Below, one piece after another: positions 54,431-64,000 of a DNA stretch of 64,000 nucleotides. The notes beneath the pieces are model-generated. The model searched no databases and was not told the origin of the DNA. It saw nothing but the letters and a program-made list of their open reading frames with translations. A program made the position numbers and the translations under genes. The stretch's first letter is position 1. The number at the start of each line of letters is the position of its first letter. Source of the DNA: Seohaeicola zhoushanensis (GTDB lineage Bacteria; Pseudomonadota; Alphaproteobacteria; Rhodobacterales; Rhodobacteraceae); assembly GCF_014656415.1 (NCBI RefSeq), contig NZ_BNCJ01000008.1:1-64000 (forward strand), read 5' to 3'.

Positions 54431-54775
54431 ATGAAAGTAGTAATCCGCTGTCTTTTCACTGCGATTTGCGTCGCTTCGGTCACCCCCGCGATCGCTCAGG
54501 ATGACGCCCTCAAGAAGGCCCTGTCCGGCAAGAGCCTGCTGGCATCAAACGCCCAGCTCAAGCTCGCCCGCAATGGCAAGCTGAGCGGCGCGGTCGGAAA
54601 GGACCTCAAGGTTGCCGTGGAAGGGGCGTGGACGGTCCGGGACGGCAAGTTCTGCCGGACGCTCGCACTGCCGGCCCACCTGGTTGGAACCGAATGCCAG
54701 AAGGCGGTCCTGAACGCCGATGGCACCGTGACAATCGACGGGGTGCGCGGGCCTGTGATCTATCAGATCAAGTGA
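54431..54775 (+). CDS. Small secreted protein of unknown function
   Basis: A 114-residue protein with a clear signal peptide (MKVVIRCLFTAICVASVTPA, cleavage near AIA-QD). The mature 90 residues are mainly beta-strand-like, with two cysteines (FCRTL and TECQKA) that may form a disulfide in the periplasm, and a pattern of W, G and V spacing. The start is preferred because it gives the signal sequence and has AAAGGG upstream. I do not recognise a family. It stands alone between the kinase and a tRNA. Confidence 0.65.
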   Translation: MKVVIRCLFTAICVASVTPAIAQDDALKKALSGKSLLASNAQLKLARNGKLSGAVGKDLKVAVEGAWTVRDGKFCRTLALPAHLVGTECQKAVLNADGTVTIDGVRGPVIYQIK

Positions 54776-54906
54776 TCGCGCTCGCCGTTCGTCCATTCTG
54801 GCATCTGCAGCGACCTCTCTGCCGTGCCTTGCCGGCGGCTGCGTGACAGCAGATCCGGCGCCGTGTGACACATGGTCATTGAAATAATTGGATAATTCGG
54901 CGGAGT

Positions 54907-54982
54907 TGGTAGGCCCGGCAGGATTTGAACCCGCAACCAAAGCGTTATGAGCGCTCTGCTCTAACCGTTGAGCTACAGGCCC
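54907..54982 (-). tRNA. tRNA with CAT anticodon, probably tRNA-Ile2 (alternatively elongator tRNA-Met)
   Basis: The minus strand folds as a 76-base cloverleaf with encoded CCA. The acceptor stem is GGGCCTG/CGGGCCT, the anticodon stem GAGCG/CGCTT with loop CTCATAA, and the T-arm GCGGG-TTCAAAT-CCTGC. The C4-G69 and C5-G68 pairs are the determinants by which TilS recognises tRNA-Ile2 in E. coli, favouring lysidine-modified isoleucine tRNA over elongator methionine. Confidence 0.9.
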
Positions 54983-54992
54983 GCCAAGGCGA

Positions 54993-55022
54993 CCAATACG
55001 GCAGCGGCGGCGGCGGGGTCAA
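54993..55022 (-). promoter_or_regulatory. Candidate promoter of the CAT tRNA
   Basis: On the minus strand TTGACC and TATTGG are separated by 18 GC-rich bases, ending 10 bases before the tRNA 5' end. Confidence 0.45.
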
Positions 55023-55128
55023 GCGGGGCCGCGGCCTCTGCACGCATTAGCGTGCTTTGCTCACTGGAAGGCGACGGGCGATTGCGTTAAGGCAGGCGCG
55101 ATCACCGCGGCAGAAGGAATCCCCCGAG

Positions 55129-56175
55129 ATGAGCGAAGGCAGGAACGGCGTCACGTATGCCGACGCAGGCGTCGATATCGATGCCGGCAACGCCCTGGTC
55201 GAGCGGATCAAGCCCGCCGCCAAGCGCACCAACCGGCCGGGCACGGTCAGCGGCCTCGGCGGCTTCGGCGCGCTGTTCGATCTCAAGGGCGCGGGCTACA
55301 CCGACCCGATCCTGGTCGCCGCGACCGACGGCGTGGGCACCAAGCTGCGCATCGCCATCGACACCGGCCATGTCGGCAGCGTCGGCATCGACCTTGTCGC
55401 CATGTGCGTGAACGACCTGGTCTGCCAGGGCGCCGAGCCGCTGTTTTTCCTCGACTACTTCGCCACCGGCAAGCTCGAGACCGAGACCGCCGCACAGATC
55501 ATCGAGGGCATCGCCGAGGGCTGCGTGCAGACCAACTGCGCCCTGATCGGCGGCGAGACCGCCGAGATGCCGGGCATGTATCCCGCCGGCGACTTCGACC
55601 TTGCCGGTTTCGCCGTCGGCGCGATGGAGCGCGGATCGGACTTGCCCAGGGACGTGGCCGAAGGCGACGTGCTGCTCGGCCTCGCCAGCTCCGGCGTGCA
55701 TTCCAACGGCTATTCGCTGGTGCGCCGCCTGGTCGGAATCTCCGGCCTCGGCTGGGATGCGCCTTGCCCCTTCGGCGAGGGCTCGCTGGGCGAGAACCTG
55801 CTGACCCCGACCAAGCTCTACGTCCGTCCGGCACTGGCGGCCGTCAGGGCAGGGGGCGTGCACGCCCTTGCCCATATCACAGGCGGCGGCCTGACCGAAA
55901 ACCTGCCGCGCGTCCTGCCCGAAGGGCTGGGCGCCGAGATCGACCTCGATTCCTGGACCCTGCCGGGCGTCTTCGGCTGGATGGCGGGCGTCGGCAATAT
56001 CGCCGAATCCGAGATGCTCAAGACCTTCAACTGCGGCATCGGCATGATCCTGGTGGTCGCCGCCGACCGGGCCGAGGCGCTGGCGGCCCTGCTGGCCGAA
56101 GCGGGCGAGACGGTCTCCACCATCGGCACCGTGACCAAGGGGCAGGGCGTCAGCTATCGCGGGACGCTCGGGTGA
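55129..56175 (+). CDS. purM: Phosphoribosylformylglycinamidine cyclo-ligase (AIR synthetase)
   Basis: A 348-residue PurM of standard length. Hallmarks: [41 protein letters not shown], the ATP/metal motif [19 protein letters not shown] and [11 protein letters not shown], and [17 protein letters not shown]. It closes the imidazole ring in purine biosynthesis (FGAM to AIR). Its stop overlaps the purN start (GTGA), a common pairing in alphaproteobacteria. The start at 55129 was chosen from the conserved N-terminus; an in-frame ATG 24 codons upstream looks unrelated. Confidence 0.96.
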   Translation: MSEGRNGVTYADAGVDIDAGNALVERIKPAAKRTNRPGTVSGLGGFGALFDLKGAGYTDPILVAATDGVGTKLRIAIDTGHVGSVGIDLVAMCVNDLVCQGAEPLFFLDYFATGKLETETAAQIIEGIAEGCVQTNCALIGGETAEMPGMYPAGDFDLAGFAVGAMERGSDLPRDVAEGDVLLGLASSGVHSNGYSLVRRLVGISGLGWDAPCPFGEGSLGENLLTPTKLYVRPALAAVRAGGVHALAHITGGGLTENLPRVLPEGLGAEIDLDSWTLPGVFGWMAGVGNIAESEMLKTFNCGIGMILVVAADRAEALAALLAEAGETVSTIGTVTKGQGVSYRGTLG

Positions 56176-56768
56176 GCCGCAAACGCGTTGCGATCATGAT
56201 CTCGGGCGGCGGCTCCAACATGGTGGCGCTGCTCGACAGCATGACGGCCGATCATCCGGCCGAACCCTGCCTGGTGCTCTCGAACGACGCCAGGGCCGGC
56301 GGGCTCGCCAAGGCGGCCGCGCGCGGCGTGCCCACGACGGTGGTCGATCACAGGCCCTTCGGCAAGAACCGCTCGGCTTTCGAGGATGAGCTGATGAAGC
56401 CGCTGCTGGCGGCCGGCACCGACATCGTCTGCCTTGCAGGTTTCATGCGGGTGCTGACCGATGGTTTCGTCTCGCGCTGGCAGGGCCGGATGCTGAACAT
56501 CCACCCCTCGCTGCTGCCGAAATACAAGGGACTGCACACCCACCAGCGTGCACTGGAGGCCGGTGACAGCGAACACGGCTGCACCGTGCACGAGGTGACC
56601 GCCCGGCTCGACGACGGCCCGATCCTCGGCCAGGCGCGGGTGCCGGTGATGGAGGGCGACACGCCCGACTCGCTGGCCGCGCGGGTCCTGGTGCAGGAGC
56701 ACCGGCTCTATCCGGCCGTACTGCGCCGCTTCGCCGGAGGCGACCGCCGCCCGCTCATGCTCGACTGA
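56172..56768 (+). CDS. purN: Phosphoribosylglycinamide formyltransferase
   Basis: A 198-residue PurN starting with GTG, coupled to purM by a 4-base overlap. [13 protein letters not shown] is the phosphate-binding N-terminus, LAGFMRVL the folate region, [20 protein letters not shown] holds the catalytic asparagine and histidine, and [16 protein letters not shown] the aspartate loop. It formylates GAR using 10-formyltetrahydrofolate. Confidence 0.96.
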   Translation: MSRKRVAIMISGGGSNMVALLDSMTADHPAEPCLVLSNDARAGGLAKAAARGVPTTVVDHRPFGKNRSAFEDELMKPLLAAGTDIVCLAGFMRVLTDGFVSRWQGRMLNIHPSLLPKYKGLHTHQRALEAGDSEHGCTVHEVTARLDDGPILGQARVPVMEGDTPDSLAARVLVQEHRLYPAVLRRFAGGDRRPLMLD

Positions 56769-56861
56769 CACGCGATCGGTTTGCATCTGTCCGTCTTTCG
56801 CGTATGAATTCGCCTCACCGTGGGCAGACGGCATCCGAAAAACGTTCAGAACCGGGACTTC

Positions 56862-58019
56862 ATGCAGACGATCACCACCACCGAGGAACTGGCCGCCTTC
56901 TGCGCCGCCGCCGCCGCCCACCCCTACGTTACCGTCGATACCGAGTTCCTGCGCGAACGCACCTACTTCTCCAAGCTCTGCTTGGTGCAGCTGGCGATGC
57001 CCGGGAACGACGACTCGACTGCCGTGCTGGTCGATCCGCTGGCCGAGGGCCTCTCGCTGGAACCGCTCTACGACCTGTTCCGCAACACCGATGTGGTCAA
57101 GGTCTTCCACGCCGCCCGGCAGGATCTCGAGATCTTCTGGGTCGACGCCAAGGTCTTCCCCGAGCCGCTCTTCGACACCCAGGTCGCCGCCATGGTCTGC
57201 GGCTTCGGCGAACAGGCCGGCTACGAGACACTGGTGCGCAAGATCGCCAAGGGCACCGTCGACAAGACCTCGCGCTTCACCGACTGGTCGCGCCGCCCGC
57301 TCTCCGAGGCGCAGAAGTCCTATGCGCTGGCCGATGTGACCCACCTGCGCAAGGTCTACGAATTCCTCGCCGCCCAGCTAGAAAAGACCGGGCGCAAGCA
57401 CTGGGTCGAGGAAGAGCTCCAGATCCTCACCAACCCGGCGACCTACGACACCCACCCGGACGAGGCCTGGCAGCGGCTCAAGACCCGCACCAATGCGCCG
57501 CGCTTCCTCTCGGTCGTGCGCGAACTGGCCGCCTTCCGCGAACGCTATGCGCAGGAGAACAACATCCCGCGCAACCGCGTCTTCAAGGACGATGCGCTGA
57601 TGGAACTGGCCTCGGCCAAGCCCAAGGCCGAATCCGACCTCTCCGGTCTGCGCCTGCTGCTGCGCGAGGCCCGGCGCGGGGCGATCGCTGACGGCATCCT
57701 CGCCGCCGTGAAGCGTGGGCTCGAGATGCCCAACGACCAGCTGCCCCAGGCCGACACCAGCCGGGAGCGGATGCAGGTGAACCCGGCGCTCGCCGACCTG
57801 TTGCGCGTGCTGCTCAAGGCCAAGACCGAAAGCTCGGGCGTGGCCGCCAAGCTGATCGCATCCAGCTCCGACCTCGACGCCATCGCCGCCGGCGAACGTG
57901 ACCTGCCGGCCCTGACCGGCTGGCGCCGCGAGGTCTTCGGCTCCGACGCCCTGCGCCTCTGTGACGGCAAGATCGCGCTGGCGGCCAAGGGCCAGACCGT
58001 GCGCACGGTCGATCTCTGA
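56862..58019 (+). CDS. rnd: Ribonuclease D
   Basis: A 385-residue DEDDy exonuclease. Catalytic motifs: VDTEFLRERTYF (D and E), HAARQDLEIF (D) and SYALADVTHL (Y and D). An HRDC domain follows at about residues 205-285 (ARELAAFRERYAQENNIPRNRVFKDDALMELA region). It trims 3' ends of tRNA precursors and other stable RNAs. The start at 56862 lies just before the conserved TEELAAFC. It is convergent with the cyclase gene, only 22 bases apart. Confidence 0.94.
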   Translation: MQTITTTEELAAFCAAAAAHPYVTVDTEFLRERTYFSKLCLVQLAMPGNDDSTAVLVDPLAEGLSLEPLYDLFRNTDVVKVFHAARQDLEIFWVDAKVFPEPLFDTQVAAMVCGFGEQAGYETLVRKIAKGTVDKTSRFTDWSRRPLSEAQKSYALADVTHLRKVYEFLAAQLEKTGRKHWVEEELQILTNPATYDTHPDEAWQRLKTRTNAPRFLSVVRELAAFRERYAQENNIPRNRVFKDDALMELASAKPKAESDLSGLRLLLREARRGAIADGILAAVKRGLEMPNDQLPQADTSRERMQVNPALADLLRVLLKAKTESSGVAAKLIASSSDLDAIAAGERDLPALTGWRREVFGSDALRLCDGKIALAAKGQTVRTVDL

Positions 58020-58041
58020 ACCCGACCGGGTGGCGCGCGGC

Positions 58042-59928
58042 TCAGCCCGCTGCGCCGCCGGTCAGGCGGAACACCTCCACCGGCTCGCGGATGCCCTTCA
58101 GCGTGACCTCGCCCACCGAGACCGAGGGAAACCCGTCCTCCACCGCGATCGCCGCGCGCGTGCTCAGCAGGATCTCGCCATCCTCGGCCATGTCGCAGAG
58201 CCGCGCACCGATGTTGATCGCCGTGCCCGAGGCGGTGTAATTCGACCGCCCCTCGAAGCCGACCATCCCCACTGTCGCATAGCCCAGCGACACGCCGACG
58301 CCGAACCCCAGCCGGTGGCCCATCCGCTTCCAGCCCCGGCACAGCTCGGCCATCCGCGCGCGCATCGCCACCGCCAGCCGCACCGCGTCCCCCGCCGGGT
58401 CGTCGCAGGGCAGGGGGTCGTTGAACAGCACCATGATCCCGTCGCCCATCCGGTGATCCACCCCCGCGCCATGGGCGTCGATCAGCTTGCCCATCTCGCG
58501 GTGATAGGTCTGCAGCACCTCGATGGTCTCTTCCGGCTCGGCCGTCTCGCAAAACGCCGTGAACCCGCGGATATCGCAGAACAGCACGCCCAGCAGCGCC
58601 CGGTGACTGCGCAGCATGGTCTCCGACCCCGAGGAAACCACCGTATCCGCCACCGCCGCCGGCAGGAACCGCTTCAGCCGGCCCATCCGCTCGATCTCGC
58701 CGACCTGCTCCTGCACCCGGCCCTCCAGCGAGGCGTTCAGCGCCTGCACCTCCTCGGTCTTGTCCTGCAGCGCGCGGAACTGGTGCACGTTCTCGATGGC
58801 GATGACCGCCTGGGCGGCGAAGGTCTCGACAAGGCCGATCTCGTCAGCGGTGAACCCCTTCACCTCGCGCCGGAACAGCGTGATGCAGCCAATCGCCCTG
58901 GCCTCGCTCAGCAGCGGCACGCAGAGGATCGTGCGCATCCCCTCGACCTCCACCATCGCAACCCGGCCCGGATCGCCTTGCCGGTAGAGATCGGTATCCG
59001 TCAGGTCCTCGATATGCACGATCTGCGCCGTCCGCATCGCCACCGCCGGCACGAGTTCGCGGTCCAGCGGCGTGGTGGTCTTGCCAATCGCCAGGTGCCG
59101 CAGCCCGGCGCCGTAATGCGCCACCAGGTGCCAATGGCTGCGCGCGGCGTTCAGCAGGCAGAGATTGGCCAGCGGCGCCCCTGACAGCTGCGCCGCATTG
59201 CGCAGGATCACGTCGAACACCGGCGCCGGGTCGGTGCGCGAGGCGCTGATCGCCTGCAGGATCTCGCGCGAGGCTTCCTCGCGCTCCAGCCGGGTCCGCA
59301 CCTCGCGGAACTGGCGCACCTTCTCGATGGCGATCACCGCCTGCGCGGCAAAGGTCTCGATCATCGCGATCTCGTCGTCACGGAACAGCCCCGGCACCTT
59401 TCGGTGCAGGTTGATCGCACCAAGCGCACCCCGTGCATCCATCAGCGGCACGCTCAGGATGGAACGCAGGCCCTGTTCATCGACCATGAGGCGAAAGCTC
59501 GGCTCGCCGTCCAGGTAGCTTGGCGTCTCCCTCATGTCGGCAATATGGATCGCGCGGCCCTCGCAGATGGCCCGCGCCGAGACATGGACCGCCGGGTCCA
59601 TCTTCATCGGCGTCGCGTTGATCTGGGCGATCTCGCTGACGACCGCCGCCGCCATCACCGGGTCGGCATGATCCAGTGCCGCCAGCCGCAGATGCTCGTC
59701 CTCGGGCCGCCCCAGCATGAGCGCGGCGGTGGTCGCCCCCGAAAGGCTGCGGGCGCTGTCGAGGATCGCCTCGAACACCGGCGCCTCGTCGTCCCGGCTG
59801 CGGCTGATGACCTCGAGGATGGTACGCGTTGCGCGCTCGCGCTCCTGCCAGCGGGCAAGTTCGGTCAGCAGGCTATCGCGATCTGCACCTTGCTGCACGG
59901 CCTCCCCCGGCTTTGTTGCGAACTGCAA
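58042..59928 (-). CDS. GAF-GAF class III nucleotide cyclase
   Basis: A 628-residue soluble signalling protein. GAF domains lie at about residues 35-185 and 210-375, then a coiled linker, then a class III cyclase domain (about 435-620). The metal aspartates are in VLFCDIRGFTAF and MGDGIMVLF. The base-specifying positions are unusual: in place of the DKFIGD and IGDTVN patterns of adenylate cyclases it has DHRMGD and SGTAIN, so the lysine and aspartate are replaced by histidine and threonine. It probably makes a cyclic nucleotide under GAF-ligand control, but which one is uncertain. It stands alone. Confidence 0.85.
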   Translation of the reverse strand: MQFATKPGEAVQQGADRDSLLTELARWQERERATRTILEVISRSRDDEAPVFEAILDSARSLSGATTAALMLGRPEDEHLRLAALDHADPVMAAAVVSEIAQINATPMKMDPAVHVSARAICEGRAIHIADMRETPSYLDGEPSFRLMVDEQGLRSILSVPLMDARGALGAINLHRKVPGLFRDDEIAMIETFAAQAVIAIEKVRQFREVRTRLEREEASREILQAISASRTDPAPVFDVILRNAAQLSGAPLANLCLLNAARSHWHLVAHYGAGLRHLAIGKTTTPLDRELVPAVAMRTAQIVHIEDLTDTDLYRQGDPGRVAMVEVEGMRTILCVPLLSEARAIGCITLFRREVKGFTADEIGLVETFAAQAVIAIENVHQFRALQDKTEEVQALNASLEGRVQEQVGEIERMGRLKRFLPAAVADTVVSSGSETMLRSHRALLGVLFCDIRGFTAFCETAEPEETIEVLQTYHREMGKLIDAHGAGVDHRMGDGIMVLFNDPLPCDDPAGDAVRLAVAMRARMAELCRGWKRMGHRLGFGVGVSLGYATVGMVGFEGRSNYTASGTAINIGARLCDMAEDGEILLSTRAAIAVEDGFPSVSVGEVTLKGIREPVEVFRLTGGAAG

Positions 59929-60107
59929 GCAAGCTTAGGCAGGCTGCGCCGGTCTGACCAGAAAATTGCTCCGCCTCGGCGGTTGGCCCCGTGCCGAATG
60001 CCACCACGACATCGCCTCGCTTCGGGCTATTGCCGAGACCCGTTTTGTGACAAGCTCTGCCTGTCGCTCCTGCTTCCATCCTTGCCCCGCAAACGAATGG
60101 AGAATCC

Positions 60108-61364
60108 ATGGCGCACCGATCGCTTCCAAGACTTCTCTTGGCATCCCTCCTGCTTGCCGTCTCCCCGGCACTCGCACTGGCCGAGCGCAATCAGGCGCTC
60201 GCCGATGCTTCCGAACGGGCGGCGGCAGAGGCGCTTGAAACGGTAAAGGTGCTGGCCGCCATCGAATCCGGCAGCGGCGATGCCGAAGGTCTGGCGAAAA
60301 TGGCCGAGACCCTGGACGCGCGGCTCAGGACCCTCGGCTTCGAGGTCCGCCGCGAGGCCTCGGCTTTCGACGTGAAGGCCGACACCCTCGTTGCGACGCA
60401 GACGGGGCCGGGAACCAAACGCATCATGCTCATGGCGCATATGGATACGGTGTTTCCGCCCGGCACGCTTGCCACCATGCCGCTCCGGCAGGACGGCCAG
60501 CGCCTCTACGGTCCCGGCGTCGTTGACGCGAAAGGCGGTATCGCGGTGATCCTGCACGGGCTGGCGGCGCTGCACGAGGTCGGCTGGAACGACTACGCCT
60601 CCCTCACCGTCCTCTTCAACCCCGATGAGGAGACCGGCTCGGCCGGCTCCGGCCCGCTGATCTCCTCGCTTGCATCCGGAATGGACGCGGTCCTCTCCTT
60701 CGAGATCGGCGGCAGCATGGCGCGCGGCTTCGGCTGGGTCCTGGCCGGAACCGCCTCCTATGCGCAGGTCACGATGGAGGTGAAGGGCCTTGCGGCCCAT
60801 GCCGGAGCAGACCCCGACAAGGGTCGGAACGCGGTTCTGGAACTGGCCTACCAACTGCTGCAGACGGCGGATGTGGCCAATGCCGTTCCTGGCGCGCAGC
60901 TCAACTGGACCAACGTGAAGGCCGATCAGGCCTTCAACCAGATCCCGGACCGCGCCGTCGCCATCGGCGACGCCCGTATCACCGAGGAGGGGGCCGAGGC
61001 TCTCCTGCTCAAGGCGCTGCAGGACAGGGTGGCCGAGGGCCGCCGGATACCGGACACCGAGACAACCGTCTCGCTCGAAATCCTGCGCCCCGGTTTCCGG
61101 GCCAACGCCAGGTCGACGGCGGCGGCGGGGCTGGTCTCGAAGGTGCGCTCCGAGGTCTCGCCGAAACAGATATACTACGTCCCCATGGCCAAGGGCGCGA
61201 CCGACGCCGGATATGCCGCCGTCTCGGACGAGGTGATCGTCCTCGAAGGCCTCGGGCCCTGGGGCGCGGATATCCACGGGGCGGGGGAATACCTCGACAT
61301 CGACTCGCTGATGCCGACGATCTACCAGTTCGGGCGGATGATGATGGAACTTGGCAGGATGTGA
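60108..61364 (+). CDS. M20 metallopeptidase, glutamate carboxypeptidase (CPG2)-like
   Basis: A 418-residue exported peptidase with a signal peptide (MAHRSLPRLLLASLLLAVSP, cleavage near ALA-E). Metal-site motifs: LMAHMDTVFPPGTL, GPGVVDAKGGIAVI, NPDEETGSAGSG and ADIHGAGEYLDIDSL with the last histidine. CPG2-type enzymes remove C-terminal glutamate from folate-like or peptide substrates in the periplasm. GGAG lies 5 bases before the start. It stands alone, convergent with opgG. Confidence 0.87.
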   Translation: MAHRSLPRLLLASLLLAVSPALALAERNQALADASERAAAEALETVKVLAAIESGSGDAEGLAKMAETLDARLRTLGFEVRREASAFDVKADTLVATQTGPGTKRIMLMAHMDTVFPPGTLATMPLRQDGQRLYGPGVVDAKGGIAVILHGLAALHEVGWNDYASLTVLFNPDEETGSAGSGPLISSLASGMDAVLSFEIGGSMARGFGWVLAGTASYAQVTMEVKGLAAHAGADPDKGRNAVLELAYQLLQTADVANAVPGAQLNWTNVKADQAFNQIPDRAVAIGDARITEEGAEALLLKALQDRVAEGRRIPDTETTVSLEILRPGFRANARSTAAAGLVSKVRSEVSPKQIYYVPMAKGATDAGYAAVSDEVIVLEGLGPWGADIHGAGEYLDIDSLMPTIYQFGRMMMELGRM

Positions 61365-61609
61365 CGGGCCGCCGGGCCGATCCCGGAACACGGGTGTGGC
61401 GGCAGATCCTCAACGGGTTTCGGAGCCGAATTTGCGCCTTGATTGCGGTGTCGAGAGTGGCTTCCGCAAAGGTTCCAGGCGGCGAAAAAGTGGGCCTGAA
61501 TTAGGCGCGGCAACAGTGTCCTAGATTCACTCCCGACGTTTTATCAATGGTTTCAATAACATGACCCCCCGTCCTAGCTGGGACGCTTCCGCGCCCCAGC
61601 CGGAGAGGC

Positions 61610-63253
61610 TCAATTCGAGGCCGCCCGCGCCGCCCCCGACAGGCCGAAGAGGCCCGGATGCACTTGGCCCAGCCAGGTCTCCGTAAGCGGCATGCCCTCC
61701 CGGTCGAGATAGGCCCGCACATCCAGCGTGTCTGCATCGGTCTTCAGCTTCAGATCGAAGCTCAGCCGCCAGTCGTCGGTCCCCACGATCGGCCGCGCCG
61801 CGGCCCGCAGCACCTCGACCCCGGCGCCGGCGCTGACCATCGGCTTCACCCCGTCCGCCGCGCCCAAGCCCTCGAGCACCGCGCCCGAGAAATCGATCTG
61901 CACCTTCAACTCGTCCGTCGGCCGCGGCTGCCCCGGCACGCCGCCCCGCCCGTAGCGGGTCGCCACCGTATGCGCCAGCGCCCCCACGTCCGGCTGCCCC
62001 GAGCCCCAGACCTGCCGGTAGCCGATCTCCAGCGCCTCACCCGCCGCCGGCAGCTTCGCCGGCAGCCAGTAGGCGACGATATTGTCATAGATCTCGTCAT
62101 CGGTCGGGATCTCGACCAGCTGCACCTGTCCCGGCCCCCAGTCGCCCCGCGGCTCGATCCAGACCGAGGCCCGCTTGTTGTAGAAGACCCCGTCGTCCTG
62201 ATAGTTCGCAAAGCTCCGGTCGCGCTGCATCAACCCAAACCCGCGCGGGTTGGCATCCATGAAGCTCGACGTCACCACCCGGTCGGGGTTCGCCAAGGGC
62301 CGCCAGATCCGCTCGCCGCCGCCGGTCAGCATGGCCAGCCCGTCGGAATCATGCACCTCCGGCCGCCAGTCGAAGGCGAGGTTCCGGTTGGTCTCGGAAT
62401 ACCAGTACATCGAGGTCATCGGCGCGATCCCCAGCCGTTCCACCCCGTTGCGGAAGAACAGCGTGGCGCTGACCTCGATCACCTGCCCGTCGCCGTTCGC
62501 CGCGTCGAACCGATAGGCGCCGGTCACGCTCGGTCCGTCAAGCAGCGCATAGATCGTCGCCGCCGCCCCGTTCTCGCCGGCGGCGATGTAGAACTCGGTG
62601 AAGCGCGGGAACTCCTCGGGCTGCGCCATCCCGGTGTTGATCGCCAGGCCTCGCACCGACATGCCATACTGCTTCTCGGCCCCGTCGGTCCGGTAATATG
62701 AGGCGCCCAAGAACGAGATCCAGTCGGTCTTCAGATCCGGCCGCATCACCCGGAAGCCGGCAAAGGCGGCGTGGTCCTCGATCTTCTTCGCCGGGCTGTC
62801 CTCGGGCATGTCGAAGAACGAGGCGCTGTAGCGCACCTCGCGGGCCTCGTTGCCGCTTACCATGCTGATCCGCACCGGATCGCGCGAATACCGGTTCATG
62901 TGGAAGAACTGCACCGGCGCCTCGGGCCCGGCCATGATGGTGTGATCCTTGCGGAACTGGATCTTCCAATGCGCATCGTAGTCGATCGCATCGAGCGCCG
63001 CCGGATCGGCGATGACCGGCGCGACGTGGGGCTGGCCGGCCAGATCGCGGGCGCGGGCCTTCAGCCAGTCCAGCGAGAAGGGCTGCGCGGGGCCGTATTC
63101 GATCCGGACCTCGGCGGCAGGGGCTGTCTGAGCAGCCAGCGGCGCGGCGGCAAGCAGGATGAAGGCGCAGGCGGCGGTAAGGCCGCGCAGCAAGGAGAAA
63201 ACGGATGGGAAGGACAAGGGAGGCTCCGGAAAACCGATTCGCGCAAAGGTCAT
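61610..63253 (-). CDS. opgG: Periplasmic glucan biosynthesis protein OpgG
   Basis: A 547-residue OpgG/MdoG-family protein with an N-terminal signal sequence (cleaved near PLAAQTAP, about residue 42). Motifs: FSLDWLKARARDLAG, IDYDAHWKIQFRKDHTIM, PEFPRFTEFYI-like segment and the C-terminal Ig-like domain. It shapes osmoregulated periplasmic glucans made by OpgH. No opgH gene is in the window. The initiator is preceded by a modest ribosome site; a shorter start a few codons later would still leave a signal peptide. Confidence 0.9.
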   Translation of the reverse strand: MTFARIGFPEPPLSFPSVFSLLRGLTAACAFILLAAAPLAAQTAPAAEVRIEYGPAQPFSLDWLKARARDLAGQPHVAPVIADPAALDAIDYDAHWKIQFRKDHTIMAGPEAPVQFFHMNRYSRDPVRISMVSGNEAREVRYSASFFDMPEDSPAKKIEDHAAFAGFRVMRPDLKTDWISFLGASYYRTDGAEKQYGMSVRGLAINTGMAQPEEFPRFTEFYIAAGENGAAATIYALLDGPSVTGAYRFDAANGDGQVIEVSATLFFRNGVERLGIAPMTSMYWYSETNRNLAFDWRPEVHDSDGLAMLTGGGERIWRPLANPDRVVTSSFMDANPRGFGLMQRDRSFANYQDDGVFYNKRASVWIEPRGDWGPGQVQLVEIPTDDEIYDNIVAYWLPAKLPAAGEALEIGYRQVWGSGQPDVGALAHTVATRYGRGGVPGQPRPTDELKVQIDFSGAVLEGLGAADGVKPMVSAGAGVEVLRAAARPIVGTDDWRLSFDLKLKTDADTLDVRAYLDREGMPLTETWLGQVHPGLFGLSGAARAASN

Positions 63254-63351
63254 ATGTCATTTCTTAAATCCGCGCGATGGGCCACGTAGGGGCGCATCAT
63301 CGCAGGGCAGTGCCTTGCGCAGTGAACCGGCATTCTGCGCGGCCCCCCGCC

Positions 63352-63390
63352 GCCAAAACGCAAAACGGCGGGAGCATCGCTCCCGCCGTT
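63352..63390 (-). terminator. Rho-independent terminator of ilvC
   Basis: A perfect 12-bp stem AACGGCGGGAGC/GCTCCCGCCGTT encloses a 3-base loop, 28 bases after the ilvC stop, followed on the minus strand by TTGCGTTTTGG. Confidence 0.85.
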
Positions 63391-63417
63391 CCGCCATTCG
63401 CTTCCGTGCGGAAGGGA

Positions 63418-64000
<583 letters not shown>

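Noticed and set aside
61365-61609. Gene or element in the convergent gap between the M20 peptidase and opgG
   Set aside because: No coding frame of interest; only a weak 5-bp stem (CGTCC/GGACG) was seen.

Overview
The window is high-GC DNA (most genes show strong G/C third-position bias). Its core genes (purM-purN, ribonuclease D, OpgG, ilvC) and its many TRAP and branched-chain-type ABC transporters point to an alphaproteobacterium, most likely Rhodobacteraceae. This taxonomic call is inference from gene content and codon bias, not from a marker search. About the first 51.5 kb is an accessory catabolic region made of transporter-plus-enzyme modules, each with its own regulator. The last 12.5 kb is ordinary core genome with two tRNA genes.

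Layout. (1) 1-13.9 kb: a degenerate IS6-family end, then a leftward operon (acyl-CoA carboxyltransferase, acyl-CoA ligase, TRAP transporter DctP-Q-M, enoyl-CoA hydratase, FAD oxidoreductase). This is divergent from a rightward operon (second carboxyltransferase, free biotin-carrier protein, GntR regulator, BioY, biotin carboxylase). A second IS6 right-end relic, 78% identical over 82 ungapped bases to the first, closes the block. (2) 13.9-30.0 kb: a GntR regulator and a DNA-binding-domain-less FCD protein face a fumarylacetoacetase-family hydrolase, an alpha/beta hydrolase and an amidohydrolase. These are followed by a branched-chain-type ABC transporter whose LivF ATPase is fused to a UPF0261/Tm-1-like domain. 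Next come a TIM-barrel PEP-hydrolase-family protein, a flotillin, an SRPBCC protein and an SRPBCC-quinone oxidoreductase fusion. This is the most unusual system in the window. (3) 30.1-39.6 kb: AMP-forming ligase, TetR regulator, a second branched-chain-type ABC transporter, a terminator, then an SDR and a flavin monooxygenase under a promoter with a TetR-like palindrome. (4) 39.7-51.6 kb: LysR regulator divergent from an M20 amidohydrolase, aldehyde dehydrogenase, Dpp-type ABC transporter, GMC alcohol oxidoreductase and threonine aldolase. (5) 51.7-64.0 kb: tRNA-Asn, MBL hydrolase, sensor kinase, a small secreted protein, tRNA with CAT anticodon, purM-purN, rnd, a GAF-GAF cyclase, an M20 carboxypeptidase, opgG and the 3' part of ilvC.

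How it works together. Each accessory module pairs a solute importer with hydrolases, CoA ligases, carboxylases or dehydrogenases, so it probably takes up and degrades an organic acid, amide or amino-alcohol-like compound; the substrates cannot be read from sequence. Palindromic operator candidates sit at each divergent or inter-operon junction: GATTGT-TG-ACAATC, paired CCAATT-N3-AATTGG, ATACY-N4-RGTAT, and two 6-5-6 LysR-type palindromes. Hairpins follow three of the four solute-binding-protein genes.
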